Source of the DNA: Endozoicomonas sp965208385
Lineage (GTDB): Bacteria; Pseudomonadota; Gammaproteobacteria; Pseudomonadales; Endozoicomonadaceae
NCBI GenBank assembly: GCA_965208385.1
Contig: CBDBOO010000052.1
Coordinates: 1 to 64,000 of the forward strand
Direction of reading: 5' to 3'
DNA length: 64,000 nucleotides
Part shown: positions 27,434-37,547 of the stretch, piece after piece
How positions within the stretch are numbered: the first letter of the stretch is position 1
Layout: the number at the start of each line of letters is the position of its first letter
Translations under genes and position numbers: made by a program
The notes under the pieces: model-generated
Database searches by the model: none
What the model was told of the DNA's origin: nothing
Seen by the model: the letters and a program-made list of their open reading frames with translations, nothing else

Positions 27434-27809
27434 CCATCTTAAGAGCTAATCTGCACTCTTAGGGTAGACATTAAGCAATATGCATTGTATCGCAGGGGCT
27501 TCAGAGCTGGTTGACAACTACGAATCGGGCTGTGTTCACGTAAATAGTTTGGACCGTACGAATGTTTATAACCGTCATTCACCACCTACTTTGATATTTC
27601 CCCTACCCCTGCAGCGCAAGGGTTTTGAAATTTGACCACCTTATTGTAAGCATAAACGTACTTCTCCTGATAACGAGTACCCAATCAACCTTTCATGGAT
27701 ATCCATTCATGAAAAACACAAACAAGAAAAAACCTCACCTTCAGCAGCCAGAGATGACAGGGACAAGCCTCCGTGCATTGATCTTGCTGCTCTCACACTC
27801 CCTCTTGAG
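27434..27809. other. Non-coding stretch upstream of gspC and left part of the IS
   Basis: 27434-27555 is presumably the current gspC promoter region; no strong promoter was recognised. 27556 onward is the left end of the IS1634-type element, with a possible terminator-like GCAGCGCAAGGGTTTT stretch. No gene in this interval. Confidence 0.55.
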
Positions 27810-29543
27810 TCAGGAATAAATTGATTGGTACGTTGACCCTAATATAAAGATAATTGTCGCCTGATTCTCCGAGATGCTAATCACGTGCTTCTCCGTTCCG
27901 TTGATCGTCTGCACATAAATGCCATCAAAGCAGCAGAAAATCCATCTGCCCGTTGGGTTCTGGGCTGGCTTTTTCTTCATGTCCGGGAACGTTCGGCTCT
28001 GCTTCTTCAACTCATAACGGATTCGATGTTGGATAGCAGCATAGACCATCAGGCAAAGTGTCATCACCATTAACAATGCCTCAATGCGTTCCGGTTTCTT
28101 CAGATAGAGGGAAGACACCAGAAAGTCCGGACTTTTTAGAAAGCGAAAGCCTCGTTCAACCTGTTGCTGTGATTTGTACGTCCTCAGTAGTTCAGCGCTG
28201 TCCAGTCGAGTAGTATTAATGTCGTTGGTAGCCAGCACAAAACAACCCAGTGATGCTTCGGCATCCTGCCGGGTTTGCACAGCGATCGAGCAACAACTTG
28301 TTACGTAATATTCCAGGTGGTCGGGTTCCGCTCCATTAACAGGTCGTCCTTTGCTCTTGTAGCAGGGCTTGGCGATAACCTGAGCCTCAGCCTGACAAAG
28401 TTCAGACTGCTTCTGCCATTGCCTAAAGGCTTCCATGGCCTCCCCTTCGCACTGGAACGCTTTTTTGCTCAACTTTTCCAGTCTCTCGCACTCTTTCAGA
28501 GACTTTTTCTGCATACGCCTTGTCAGCGTCTTCTGTTCGGTTTCCTGGCGTTGCTGGTTGCGAAACAAAACCCAGCGTTGCTCTACGTTCGCATAATTAG
28601 ACGACACTTCTGTAGCTTCGTAATGGTCAAACCCCTCCACTGCTTTCATGGTTCGTGAAGGCGCACTCCTTACCAGCTCTTTGGCGGCACCAATATTGAG
28701 AGGAACTCTGGAAATAAACAGCTGATCCTGCTGGTCAAGTTCCTGGATTGTCCCTGCCACATACAATGCTGCATCGCCAATAAAATAGCGGGCTTCCAGT
28801 GCGGCTTTGAAACTCTTCAAGTGCTTGGAAACCACCTGTTTGAAACTGGTCTTATCAGTCACATTGCCACTGGTTGCTTTCATAAACAATGGGATGCCTG
28901 CCCGGTTTTCAGTCAACAGAAGCAATATGGCCTGGTTCAAATCCGGGCGGTGATCCCGGCTGTAACCTTTGCAAAGCCTGATGCAGTTGAGGTCTTCATC
29001 GCTCAGATCGCTATCGCTATTATAACGACCATCGACGTGGAAGCCGGTGCCATCAAGGTTCAGCGCGTCGCAAGGCAATTTGAGATGAGTTGCAACCTTG
29101 ATAGCCAGCTCAAAATAGACTTTACTGACATCCAGATCAAAGAGTTCATCCAGTGCTCTTCCCAGAATCTTGTCGTTTAAATGCTCTGGTTTAATCCCTT
29201 CCCTGATCAGTTTGTTGAGAGGTTTATTGGCAAAGAACTGGGGGAACATATGGAGAGATTGCCCCGTAAAGCCGAGGCCATTGAGGATCATGCCGACAAT
29301 GGCTTCACCGTGGGAGACATTCCATTCATCCGCTACCTTGGGTGCACGTCTGTCAATGTGATCGGCTATGCCCAGCTCTTTGCACATACCTGCCACCAGG
29401 CCGAGGTGATCCATGTTCTGAATCTGAGTGCGATATTGAATAGGAGGCATAAGGCTGTTTCCTGATATTTGCTTTTTTGATAAATAGCAGAAATCAGGAA
29501 AATGTCAGGTTAGGTGGTGAATGTCGGTTATAAACATTCGTAC
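27556..29543 (-). mobile_element. IS1634/IS4-superfamily insertion sequence
   Basis: Terminal inverted repeats of about 33 bp: the left end starts GTACGAATGTTTATAACCGT and the right end, read in reverse, starts GTACGAATGTTTATAACCGA; both continue to CATTCACCACCTA. One transposase gene lies inside. No clear target duplication flanks it. A diverged copy of one terminus lies at 45736-45800. Confidence 0.88.
27810..29450 (-). CDS. IS1634-family (DUF4277) DDE transposase
   Basis: 546 residues. The N-terminal DUF4277-like region (MDHLGLVAGMCKELGIADHI) is followed by an IS4-superfamily DDE core: first Asp in ALNLDGTGFHVDG, second Asp in FIGDAALYV, and the Glu in the YKSQQQVERGFRFLKSPD motif (YREK-like). 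The frame is open from near one inverted repeat to the other, so the element may still be active. Confidence 0.9.
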   Translation of the reverse strand: MPPIQYRTQIQNMDHLGLVAGMCKELGIADHIDRRAPKVADEWNVSHGEAIVGMILNGLGFTGQSLHMFPQFFANKPLNKLIREGIKPEHLNDKILGRALDELFDLDVSKVYFELAIKVATHLKLPCDALNLDGTGFHVDGRYNSDSDLSDEDLNCIRLCKGYSRDHRPDLNQAILLLLTENRAGIPLFMKATSGNVTDKTSFKQVVSKHLKSFKAALEARYFIGDAALYVAGTIQELDQQDQLFISRVPLNIGAAKELVRSAPSRTMKAVEGFDHYEATEVSSNYANVEQRWVLFRNQQRQETEQKTLTRRMQKKSLKECERLEKLSKKAFQCEGEAMEAFRQWQKQSELCQAEAQVIAKPCYKSKGRPVNGAEPDHLEYYVTSCCSIAVQTRQDAEASLGCFVLATNDINTTRLDSAELLRTYKSQQQVERGFRFLKSPDFLVSSLYLKKPERIEALLMVMTLCLMVYAAIQHRIRYELKKQSRTFPDMKKKPAQNPTGRWIFCCFDGIYVQTINGTEKHVISISENQATIIFILGSTYQSIYS

Positions 29544-29763
29544 TCTGCTATCTCCCTTGACCTAATATACGGCAATCACATTTCCACACACCGTTGTTGT
29601 TCAGTGTGTAATGAACAAAGCCACCCCAAGAGCCTGCACTTTATTTGTATACCAATTAGTTATTACAGGCAGCAAGCTTCAATACAGAGATTAAATCATG
29701 TGAAAATTGAGTACAATCGTCAGCCGATTACACTTATTGTACGAAACCAGCTCAGCTTGAGAG
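29451..29763. other. Non-coding stretch: IS right end and AT-rich intergenic DNA
   Basis: 29451-29543 holds the right inverted repeat of the IS1634-type element. The remaining 220 bases are AT-rich with no recognisable gene or repeat. Confidence 0.6.
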
Positions 29764-30525
29764 TTATTGGATAATGGCGTTCCTGTTATTTAATAAAAAC
29801 AGCACTCTTTTCTCGTTATTTACTTCTGCGACAAACAAGTTTCCGATCGCAGGGTCTGAATCAAAAAAAACTTTCTCAAAGTCTTCCCAGTCACTTTCTG
29901 TGCCATATGTAAAATAAGCTACACACACTTTGTCACCACAGCTAAACCCATTTGACTGGATTTTGTTTACATCCAAGTATTTACTAAATAAAGCCTGATT
30001 AATATCTTGCTGCTTGTAGAGAATATCCTGATCTATCCGTTCTTCTTCCAGTTGAAAAGGCACTTGATAGAAATCATCTCCAATGAGAAGGTTAATGACT
30101 TCATTTGTGCGTGCTTGATTGCTTGAAAGATCGATAATATTATCTTCTACGGAAGAACTAATTAATCCATCGCAATCTTCATCCTCTATACTATTTTCAC
30201 ACAACCCGCTATTAGCATTAATATGCTCCTGACTAACAGATAACGGCTCACCTTCTCTATGTTTTTTATCAATAATAGAACTATCCGTTTTTTCAGACTC
30301 TATCTTGTTAACATTAGCAACCGTCAAAACATCCTTATTTATATCTGCTGCTTCTCTAAAATTCTGGCTTGCTTTTCCGGTAGTTGCTAAAGAATTGCTA
30401 GCATGTTTTCTTTCTGCTGAGTAAAAAAAATATCCCAAAAATGAAAAAACAATTATGATTGCAATAACAAAGGAAATTTTCACGATATCACCTGAAATAT
30501 TTTTATAATTAATGAGGAGTTGCAT
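29764..30525 (-). CDS. Unknown single-pass membrane protein
   Basis: 253 residues. A single membrane helix at about 14-33 (IVKISFVIAIIIVFSFLGYF) is followed by a Ser/Asn/Asp/Glu-rich, low-complexity middle and a C-terminal segment with two nearby cysteines (FSCGDKVCVAYF) and an amphipathic end. No family was recognised. It is more AT-rich than the gsp genes and sits among insertion sequences, which suggests acquired DNA. It is probably exposed to the periplasm. Confidence 0.6.
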   Translation of the reverse strand: MQLLINYKNISGDIVKISFVIAIIIVFSFLGYFFYSAERKHASNSLATTGKASQNFREAADINKDVLTVANVNKIESEKTDSSIIDKKHREGEPLSVSQEHINANSGLCENSIEDEDCDGLISSSVEDNIIDLSSNQARTNEVINLLIGDDFYQVPFQLEEERIDQDILYKQQDINQALFSKYLDVNKIQSNGFSCGDKVCVAYFTYGTESDWEDFEKVFFDSDPAIGNLFVAEVNNEKRVLFLLNNRNAIIQ

Positions 30526-30633
30526 GAAATTCAGTCTTTCCGAATCAACACTTCAACTCTGATCTTATAATTTTTTAGACTCAGATCGGGTTCAGCGCTG
30601 TTACTTGAAGAACCAGACTGCATGTATTTTCTG

Positions 30634-30678
30634 GCAAGGCTTTAGCAAGATTACCCAGTAGTTTCGTTAAAGCCTTGC
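30634..30678. terminator. 11-bp perfect inverted repeat, possible hairpin
   Basis: GCAAGGCTTTA (30634-30644) and TAAAGCCTTGC (30668-30678) can pair with a 23-base loop. It lies between two minus-strand genes and may terminate the small-peptide transcript, though neither side has a clear T-run. 30526-30824 otherwise holds nothing recognisable. Confidence 0.35.
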
Positions 30679-30824
30679 ACCTCATGATCTATAGTTCCTT
30701 TATTGTAAACAGCCCTGAACAAAACCTAGTACATCGCACCTGGCACACACCTGCTTGATAAGTTTTACTAAGGCTACAGAATAATAACTACGTGAGAAAC
30801 ATACACACCATAAAAACAAGTGAA

Positions 30825-31063
30825 TCAATTCTCTCTTGATTTCCCGCCATAGACTGTTGTTACCCGACCACCACAGCAATCACTGATTTTAATGGAGCCA
30901 TCCGGCATGTGACTGATAACACAACTATTGGTGCACGTTGTTGTTGCGGTAGGCTCTTTCGCCTTTGCAGTATTGGATCCAACCATAAATATTGCAAACG
31001 CGAGAACAATTAATAACTGAGGAACTGAGGAACTGAGGAACTGAGGAACTGAGGAGGGTTCAT
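30825..31063 (-). CDS. Small secreted Cys-containing peptide, start separated from body by an 8-bp repeat (out of frame here)
   Basis: An ATG at 31063 has a good ribosome site (GGAG, 9 bases upstream). It is followed by five 8-bp units (ctcctcag, then four ttcctcag) and then a signal-peptide-like body (LLIVLAFAIFMVGSNTAKA) and a mature part with CTNSC and a DCCGG motif, ending GGKSREN at 30825. With five units the frame closes after 17 codons. With four (or seven) units it would be continuous, giving a 76-residue preprotein with four cysteines for four units. This is the structure of a contingency locus switched by slipped-strand mispairing. No homologue is known to me. Function unknown; export is likely. 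Confidence 0.65.
31017..31056. repeat. 8-bp tandem repeat, 5 copies, inside a coding start
   Basis: Plus-strand unit CTGAGGAA, four exact copies plus CTGAGGAG. It lies between codon 2 and the signal peptide of the small secreted protein at 30825-31063, so each unit gained or lost changes the reading frame. Confidence 0.95.
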
Positions 31064-31207
31064 TTATTTTATCTCCATATATATTAGTCTCAAAAAGAAA
31101 ATCTTCAATCCTGAAGAAACGCGAATACTACGGAACTCAAAATTTACTGTCAAAAAATAAATATAAAATATGAACTACGTCACAATAATGAACTGTGGTT
31201 TCTGTAC

Positions 31208-31274
31208 GACGCCTTTAGCGTAAATACATCCATGATTATCGTCGTTTATTGTTTTACTCAGTGCAGGCAATTTA
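31208..31274. repeat. 67-bp direct repeat, copy 2 (duplicated gspC start)
   Basis: Matches 27367-27433 with one mismatch, in the same orientation. It begins 4 bases beyond the torS stop codon. The gspC ATG is kept here but the frame ends after a few codons, so it encodes nothing. This suggests torS and gspC were once neighbours, before 3.8 kb was introduced. Confidence 0.93.
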
Positions 31275-31277
31275 ACA

Positions 31278-32808
31278 CTATTCCAGTCTCAACGCCTTAT
31301 TTAAAGCTATGATTGACTGCCCGTGGCATTCAGCTAATAACCAGCGCAGAGATTCAGGATTTTTTCCTGTCAGGCTTAATGTTTCAATCTCTGCAACCAG
31401 GTTATATAGCGATATCAATCCCATACTGGCTGCCGATCCCTTTAGTTCGTGGGCGTATTTACCCAGCTGTACCGGATCGGTGTTCTTCGGATCTGATAAA
31501 CGTTTCACCAGTATTTCAGTAGAATCTACAAACAGCCTGGACATATTGAGAACGGCATCCTTTCCCAAAAATTCAATACCGCCATTCAGCTGTTTTTTAT
31601 CCACCAAAGCATCTCCGGGCTCAGGATTTATTTCTCGATCTTTTTCTGATTTGAAAGCCTGTCGTTCACCCATTACCAAAGCGATGCTCTCTGCCAGGGC
31701 GTCCAGCTTAAGAGGTTTTCCCAGACAGGCATTCAGACCAGATTTCAGGAACTGTTGCTGATCTTCCTGAAGCACATGCGCCGAAACAGCAATGACCGGT
31801 ATATTCCTTCTGACTCATTGACTATATCGTCAACGTACGTACTCTGACGGGCAAACAGGTAGATATTGCTTTCGTTAAGACTGGCGATTTCACGCTTGAG
31901 CAGTATGAACTGCTTCACGAGAGAAAATGCGTCCTTTGTGCCATTCAGAATACCCAGCTGTGTTTCCAGTTTTTTTTCCTGTCAGGGTCGGCAATCCAGA
32001 AAACCAGGGGGCTGATTCCTGACAGGAATTCTTCATAACGAACCCTGAATTTTTCCAGAACGGCAATAGTGTTCACAGTGTCCAGTTGACTGACAAGTTA
32101 GCGAACGCGATGTGCACGAAGTTCCAGAGTGACCATCCGTTCCAGCATATCCACATCCACTTCCACCAGTTGATCCAGAGCTGAGAACACGTTTTCCGGA
32201 TTTCTGTCTGCAGGATAGAAATTGTAGAGCCGGGTGATATTGGCGATCAGCGTAGCATCGGCATTGGCTACCTGGGATCGTGCCAGTCTGGAAAAAGCAG
32301 TGGCTGCTTTTTCCAGTTCCTGCTGCCGCAGCTTTAATTGAGTGTCGAGTTCAATGCGCTCACCGACCTTTTCACCCATAACCGCCAGATTTTTAATGAT
32401 CTCCCGGGCATTGCTACCCAGTTCATCAAAAATTTCCCGGCCATAGGAATAGCTGGAAAATTCAGATAACAAAACCCCCAGGCTCTTGCAGGACGCTGAC
32501 AGATAACGCCCTTTTTCCAGCCTTTCCCGATTCGTTTCCGCATCAGCCAGAGATTGGGCAGAAAAAATAATCCGGGATGACAGATCAGATAATTGTCGTG
32601 CAGTCACCAGGTCAGGTACAGCCTGTGCGCTGACCTGCCGTTCTTTTTCAGACAGTTCTCCGAATCCAGCCCATGCAATCAACCCCATGGCGAGGGATAA
32701 CAGTGCCATAACCGAAAATGACAGCAAGAGTTTACCGCCAATGCCTCCTATAGGTGGATGGAGACAGGGAAAGCGTTTTTGCAGTGTGAACATCAGGGTT
32801 AATAGCAA
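31278..32808 (-). pseudogene. torS: TMAO sensor kinase TorS remnant: sensor and Hpt parts only
   Basis: The 5' part (32098-32808) encodes an N-terminal membrane segment and the four-helix TorS sensor domain. A TAA follows RAHRVR, and the same frame continues (LVSQLDTVNTIAVLEKFRVR) to a second stop. A frameshift in an A-run near 31975 restores LETQLGILNGTKDAF and the linker to about 31815. The sequence then jumps to the end of the receiver domain (NIPVIAVSAHVLQEDQQQFL) and the C-terminal Hpt domain (KYAHELKGSAASMGL, His present). The HAMP, histidine kinase and most of the receiver are missing. TorS normally senses TMAO with TorT and activates TorR. This copy cannot signal. Confidence 0.85.
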
Positions 32809-32870
32809 TTGTGAGAAAATAACAGGCGGCTAATATTGCTCAGGCTGCTCCCCCGAGTCTATCAAAATTT

Positions 32871-33260
32871 ATGACACGACAAGTTATCTCTATTTTTATT
32901 GCACTGTTATTGCTTCCGGTTTCTTTAGCCGCTCAATGGGCACTGCAGGTTTCAGATGTCGCCTTTGATTTTAGTCATAGACGAAAGACCATCATATCTC
33001 CCTTGATGGCGAGCCATCGTGCCTGGCGACTCTGTGCTTTATATCCCCATATGAAAGATTCTTACTGGATCAGCGTGAACTACGGCATGGTAGACCAGTC
33101 TCGTCGTTTGAAAGTTAACCTGAAGGTTCTGACGGCTGATGGTTATGATGATAATGAACAGCAGGCTGAGCAGCTCAGGGAATTCGCTAGGCTTGGTACA
33201 GAAGTCACAGTAGTAGACTGGTTCAATCGTTCACAAGAATCATTCTTCGTCAAACTTTAA
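32871..33260 (+). pseudogene. torT: Periplasmic TMAO-binding protein TorT, N-terminal fragment
   Basis: 129 residues: a signal peptide (about 1-21), then the start of the TorT periplasmic-binding fold with the family-specific LCALYPHMKDSYWISVNYGM. Homology ends near residue 108, and the frame closes after an unrelated tail (VDWFNRSQESFFVKL). TorT is normally about 340 residues, so two thirds is missing. It is divergent from torS, the standard torT/torS arrangement. Loss of both sensors means TMAO detection is absent here. Confidence 0.85.
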
Positions 33261-33365
33261 AAACTGCAGAATCGAGTGTTAGTTTGCAACGGACCCTAAT
33301 GTGTAGCAGTGAGCGCTGATCTATACTGTGCGGGCTTACACAGTTGAGGACAGTTTCGCTGCCTT

Positions 33366-36300
33366 ATGAGCCCTTCTTCTTTTATATACATCCTGACCCT
33401 GCTGGCTGGGCTACTGGTGCGATTGGCCTGTGCTCAGGATTTGGTTGTGCAGTCTGCGCCACTGCCGGTGATTGAGGGCAAGATCAACGGCATGAACGTG
33501 GTGGTTCAGGAAGAGTCCGTAGCTTTTTTTGCGGGGCAGTTGTCGGGCAGGTATACCGAAGCGTCCTGTTTTGAAGACTTGCATTGCACTATGCATAAGA
33601 ACCACACCCCAGCGGTTCAGATCAGCCCTGACGGTATCAGGCTGTTGCAGCTGAATCCTGATCATCTGGAGCGGGATGAAGACAATGATGATGGTTTAAG
33701 CAGTGTTGTATTGCCTTCACTGACGTTGAACACCTTGGAAGGCTCCAGCGCTTTCAGTGTTGTAGAGCGGTTTATTTCAACAGAAGAGGTAGAGCCAACG
33801 CCAACGCTCGCTACTTTATATACCGGCCATCCTGTGGTGGATCAGACACCGGCGTTGTCGCGGGTTAACCGAGAAACCATGACGCTGCTGGCGGAAACGA
33901 TTGAGACGGTGAATTTGCTGTCAACGTCAACCAGTAGCATGGATGATGAGTTTACCGAGATTGACCCAGCGCCTACTGAAGCCGTTAAGGTGGTGACGAC
34001 GATCACAGATGAATTAGATGTATTAATAAGGCGGCTGATGTCTTCGACCACTGTGCCAGTGCCAACGCCTGTGCGGACCAATATTGGTGATCCTGAGCTG
34101 GAGAGTGATGAGGTTTGGCTGGTGACGGAATCTGATGATGAATTGAAGATCAGGCCGAGTTCCACCAGACGGTATGGAAGCAATAGCAGATCAACCAGTA
34201 CTTTGACATATTCAGTGAAGCATATGGGGACAACTTCTGATAGAGATGAAAAATCAACTGCATCAGTTAACTATGAACCCACTTCAGCAGCAAACCAGTC
34301 AGAAATCACTAGTAGGACACCAACAGCAACGAAGTTGGCAAAGACAGATGCGGAAGTTGTGACAAGGGCTGATGAAAAGAAAGGAACGAGGTGTGCGCCA
34401 ACAGCCCCCTCTTCTGCAGTCGCAAAAATAATGAAGTTAGAAACAAAACCTTTAAATAGTCTATGCCAGAAATTTTTCGAGAGAGTAAAAAACAATAGAT
34501 TGGCGATGCGCACAATCATATTAGAAACTGAAGGGAAGGAAGGGAATTTCAGAACGATGAGGGAGCAGGATTATTTGCGAGCCCCTCTACCTGCCCCCCG
34601 TCCCGCAACCCTGATTCTGCCAGGATTACCCCAGCCACCTGAAAGTACTACATCGGAACTCACCATAGCCATTGATGTTTCAGAGCTTGAGGTGCTTTAC
34701 CCCTATAAAAAAGATGCGGGCACCTCTGCTGATATGGATCCCTGTGACAGAGAAAAGAGAAAAGCGAAATGCCTTCCTCCTGCCCTTGATCAGCTGATCC
34801 TTAAACTAGAGGAGATGGATAAACGTAGAGTTTCTGCCTATCCAGAAAGAACGTCTGGGCATTTTTTGGTCGACGGCTCTTACCGGGATGGGAAGCCAAA
34901 GGAACAATATTTTGGCATGGAGGAAATGGAGGTATTTGGTGGGTGTGAGGTTATTTTCTCCGGCTACCGGGAAAAAGATATTCTGGCAGTGGTTATTTAC
35001 AATACGATGTTATTGATACCCGATGAAAACAACGAGGAACCCGACTTACTAAGAACACTTCAGGCTAAAAAAAATCTGGAACGTATTCTGGAAAGGAAAC
35101 TTCCCCTGATGTTTTATAACACTCACGGCGGTTCTGTTGCGGAAGTATTTTACATAGAAGAAGCTCTTTCAAATGAAGAGTTGGACAAGGGCTTAGAGCA
35201 AACTATCAAAAATATACAGCAGTGGTGTCTGGCGTCCGGCTTTAATGTTAGAGCTTTATCGAGTGCCTTATGGGCCCTTGGAGCCCAGGAGACTTTAACC
35301 CGCCTTATCAAACATGGCCACTTTATTGATGAGCTGGTTGAAACCCCTTCATTCAGGCAGAACCAGAAACTGATTAACGCAGTCAGAAGCAATGAGCCAT
35401 TGTGTGCGGTAAAGAAACTGATTGATCTTGGGGCTCATTCCGGAGTGGGCTTTTTGAAGCTAATCTCGAATTATTTCAGTCTGGGTCCTGAAGTCAGGAT
35501 GGTTTCATTGGTGCACATGCTGGGGATCGATAAAACACAGACTCATGCTCAAATTTACCCTCCCGTCAGAGATATGAGGTTAAGTCAACAACAAAAAGAC
35601 ATCTTGCTGAATACTCGATTAACGGAAGAGTCGAAAAAGCACAACAGTCCAGTCCTGACGCTGCTTCCGGCCGGTACTGACCTGGCTGCATATTCTGTCA
35701 ATTCTGACGATGTACGGAGAAACCCAGACTGCTGCCTTACGTTATTGAACCACGGAGCTGCTGTTGATTTTAAAGCTCCCCAAGATTGTGTTTACTGTCT
35801 TTGGTATATTGCCTTTTCTGCTCCTTTTGCATTCATGACTATAGCCCCACCTTTGATCAAACAGTGTGTAAGGCAATATACCTGTTCGTTTCTGGATAAA
35901 ATGGCAGAGGGCGCATTTAAACAGAGTTCAAAAGAACTTATTTCTTCAAAACACCGGTCTGTCTATAAATTTATTCTTGAGTGCTTTCTGGGAGAGGGGG
36001 GGGGCATTTCTAATGACATATTGGATGCCTGCACTGAAAATAATCAAGAGTCTGCCGCTTATTTTTCAGGACTAATGAAGACTGAAAAAGCAATAAAAAA
36101 CAGAACGCAGCTGAAACTGCTGGAGCGGGAGGGAGTCAGACACAAAGACGCCACGGAGATGGAAATACCACCTGTTCTATCAAAACTCTTTGAACTGAGC
36201 CCTCTTGAAGTCGACAGAAACGAACGCCTTGAAAACCTGGCTGAAAAAGTACTGAACCACTATTACCGCCGGTTGCATCCCCGGCAGGTAGTACCCAGAC

Positions 36301-37436
36301 TGCTTTCATCAACTCAGAATTCATCAACACAGCGAAGTAATCATGGTGTCGATCATGTCGTACGAACCATGCGGATAAACCAGGCTTTGAGCGCGTTATT
36401 GTGCAAACACAGCCCTGAAAAATACGGAGAACTGTTTCAGATTTACCCGGATCTTGAGAGCATTTTGCCTCTGGGTATGCTTTACCATGACGTCGTGGCT
36501 GAGGTTGAGGACAAAGCCGTAGAGGAAAAACGGGCGGCAGATCTGTTCAGGAAGGACATGCTCCGCTCGAGTTTTCCTGAGAAAACTGTGAACGCAGTGG
36601 CTGATGCGTTAATGAATAAAAATGTTGATATCATGTCGGATATCCCGCCTGGCTACACAGCAGATGACAACCCGGCAGTTTCCGAGCATGACCGCTGTTT
36701 GCGCCGCTTATTGCGTTTGCCTGACGCGATTGATATCACACGGGTAACTACGGTTCCCCGCTGCTTTCCAAGGCCTGATATCACAGGGCAACCTGCAGAC
36801 AAATCGGTCTTTGATAGCCGTTGCCTCGATCTCGATCCAGAACTGATAGAGAGTCAGGACTTCATGAATGACTTTTATGAACTGATGGAGAATGCTCTGG
36901 CCCTTGCCTCAGTCAGTGGTGGAGCAGCACCAAAAAATTTGCGTGAACAGGATTATGCCTCTACCCATGGCCTGATTTCTCTGGATCGGCTTAACCCTAT
37001 ACTGAAACGCCACTTTGAGCAATGTCCGGGTGCCTGTACGGCTATGGATCAACGGCTGAATGACAATGTTCGAAGGGAGATTGTCAGGATGGCTGGAATC
37101 AAACCCCTGTCTGATCATCAGCTTCACCAGATTCCGTTGCCAGAGGGTATGACTTTGATGGACAAGTTTCTGATAAACAATCCTCGGGTCAGGCAACGGC
37201 TTGTAGCACAGGCTGAACAAGTAGCACGACACAAATACCAGCCTCCCACAGGAACGCTGACACAGGAACTGCTGGCTTCCCGGGATGTACAGAAAAGACT
37301 GGAAGAAGAGTATGGCTTGCAAGTAAATCAGGTCACAAAAACACGGGGATACAACTCAGCAGGGGAACCTAACCTGGTCAAAATGTGGACCGTATCCAAG
37401 GAAATTCACAAGTCTGATCAAAAAAAGAACAAATAA
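33366..37436 (+). CDS. Large exported protein with C-terminal SidE/HD-like phosphodiesterase signature
   Basis: 1356 residues with a signal peptide (about 1-23, cleaved near LACAQD). Residues about 110-400 are Thr/Ser/Glu-rich and low complexity. Around 620-720 are ankyrin-like helical pairs (LIKHGHFIDEL, KKLIDLGAHSGVG). Around 990-1130 is a motif set like SidE-type or HD phosphodiesterases: RSNHGVDHVVRTM, LYHDVVAEVED, then LRLPDAIDI. SidE proteins of Legionella use such a domain in phosphoribosyl-ubiquitin chemistry on host proteins. Here a Sec signal suggests export through the intact T2SS rather than a Dot/Icm route. A tail of basic residues ends the protein (KSDQKKNK). Domain assignment is by motif memory only. 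Nothing in the same operon. Confidence 0.6.
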   Translation: MSPSSFIYILTLLAGLLVRLACAQDLVVQSAPLPVIEGKINGMNVVVQEESVAFFAGQLSGRYTEASCFEDLHCTMHKNHTPAVQISPDGIRLLQLNPDHLERDEDNDDGLSSVVLPSLTLNTLEGSSAFSVVERFISTEEVEPTPTLATLYTGHPVVDQTPALSRVNRETMTLLAETIETVNLLSTSTSSMDDEFTEIDPAPTEAVKVVTTITDELDVLIRRLMSSTTVPVPTPVRTNIGDPELESDEVWLVTESDDELKIRPSSTRRYGSNSRSTSTLTYSVKHMGTTSDRDEKSTASVNYEPTSAANQSEITSRTPTATKLAKTDAEVVTRADEKKGTRCAPTAPSSAVAKIMKLETKPLNSLCQKFFERVKNNRLAMRTIILETEGKEGNFRTMREQDYLRAPLPAPRPATLILPGLPQPPESTTSELTIAIDVSELEVLYPYKKDAGTSADMDPCDREKRKAKCLPPALDQLILKLEEMDKRRVSAYPERTSGHFLVDGSYRDGKPKEQYFGMEEMEVFGGCEVIFSGYREKDILAVVIYNTMLLIPDENNEEPDLLRTLQAKKNLERILERKLPLMFYNTHGGSVAEVFYIEEALSNEELDKGLEQTIKNIQQWCLASGFNVRALSSALWALGAQETLTRLIKHGHFIDELVETPSFRQNQKLINAVRSNEPLCAVKKLIDLGAHSGVGFLKLISNYFSLGPEVRMVSLVHMLGIDKTQTHAQIYPPVRDMRLSQQQKDILLNTRLTEESKKHNSPVLTLLPAGTDLAAYSVNSDDVRRNPDCCLTLLNHGAAVDFKAPQDCVYCLWYIAFSAPFAFMTIAPPLIKQCVRQYTCSFLDKMAEGAFKQSSKELISSKHRSVYKFILECFLGEGGGISNDILDACTENNQESAAYFSGLMKTEKAIKNRTQLKLLEREGVRHKDATEMEIPPVLSKLFELSPLEVDRNERLENLAEKVLNHYYRRLHPRQVVPRLLSSTQNSSTQRSNHGVDHVVRTMRINQALSALLCKHSPEKYGELFQIYPDLESILPLGMLYHDVVAEVEDKAVEEKRAADLFRKDMLRSSFPEKTVNAVADALMNKNVDIMSDIPPGYTADDNPAVSEHDRCLRRLLRLPDAIDITRVTTVPRCFPRPDITGQPADKSVFDSRCLDLDPELIESQDFMNDFYELMENALALASVSGGAAPKNLREQDYASTHGLISLDRLNPILKRHFEQCPGACTAMDQRLNDNVRREIVRMAGIKPLSDHQLHQIPLPEGMTLMDKFLINNPRVRQRLVAQAEQVARHKYQPPTGTLTQELLASRDVQKRLEEEYGLQVNQVTKTRGYNSAGEPNLVKMWTVSKEIHKSDQKKNK

Positions 37437-37547
37437 AGAATAGCCCTTTCGCAGGTTGGCTGATCATTTTTGAGCCTCCTGCCGAATTTTCAGGTACAGC
37501 CTTTGAAAGTATACGACCACAACTGCTTGAGCATGTCCTTCAGGGTA

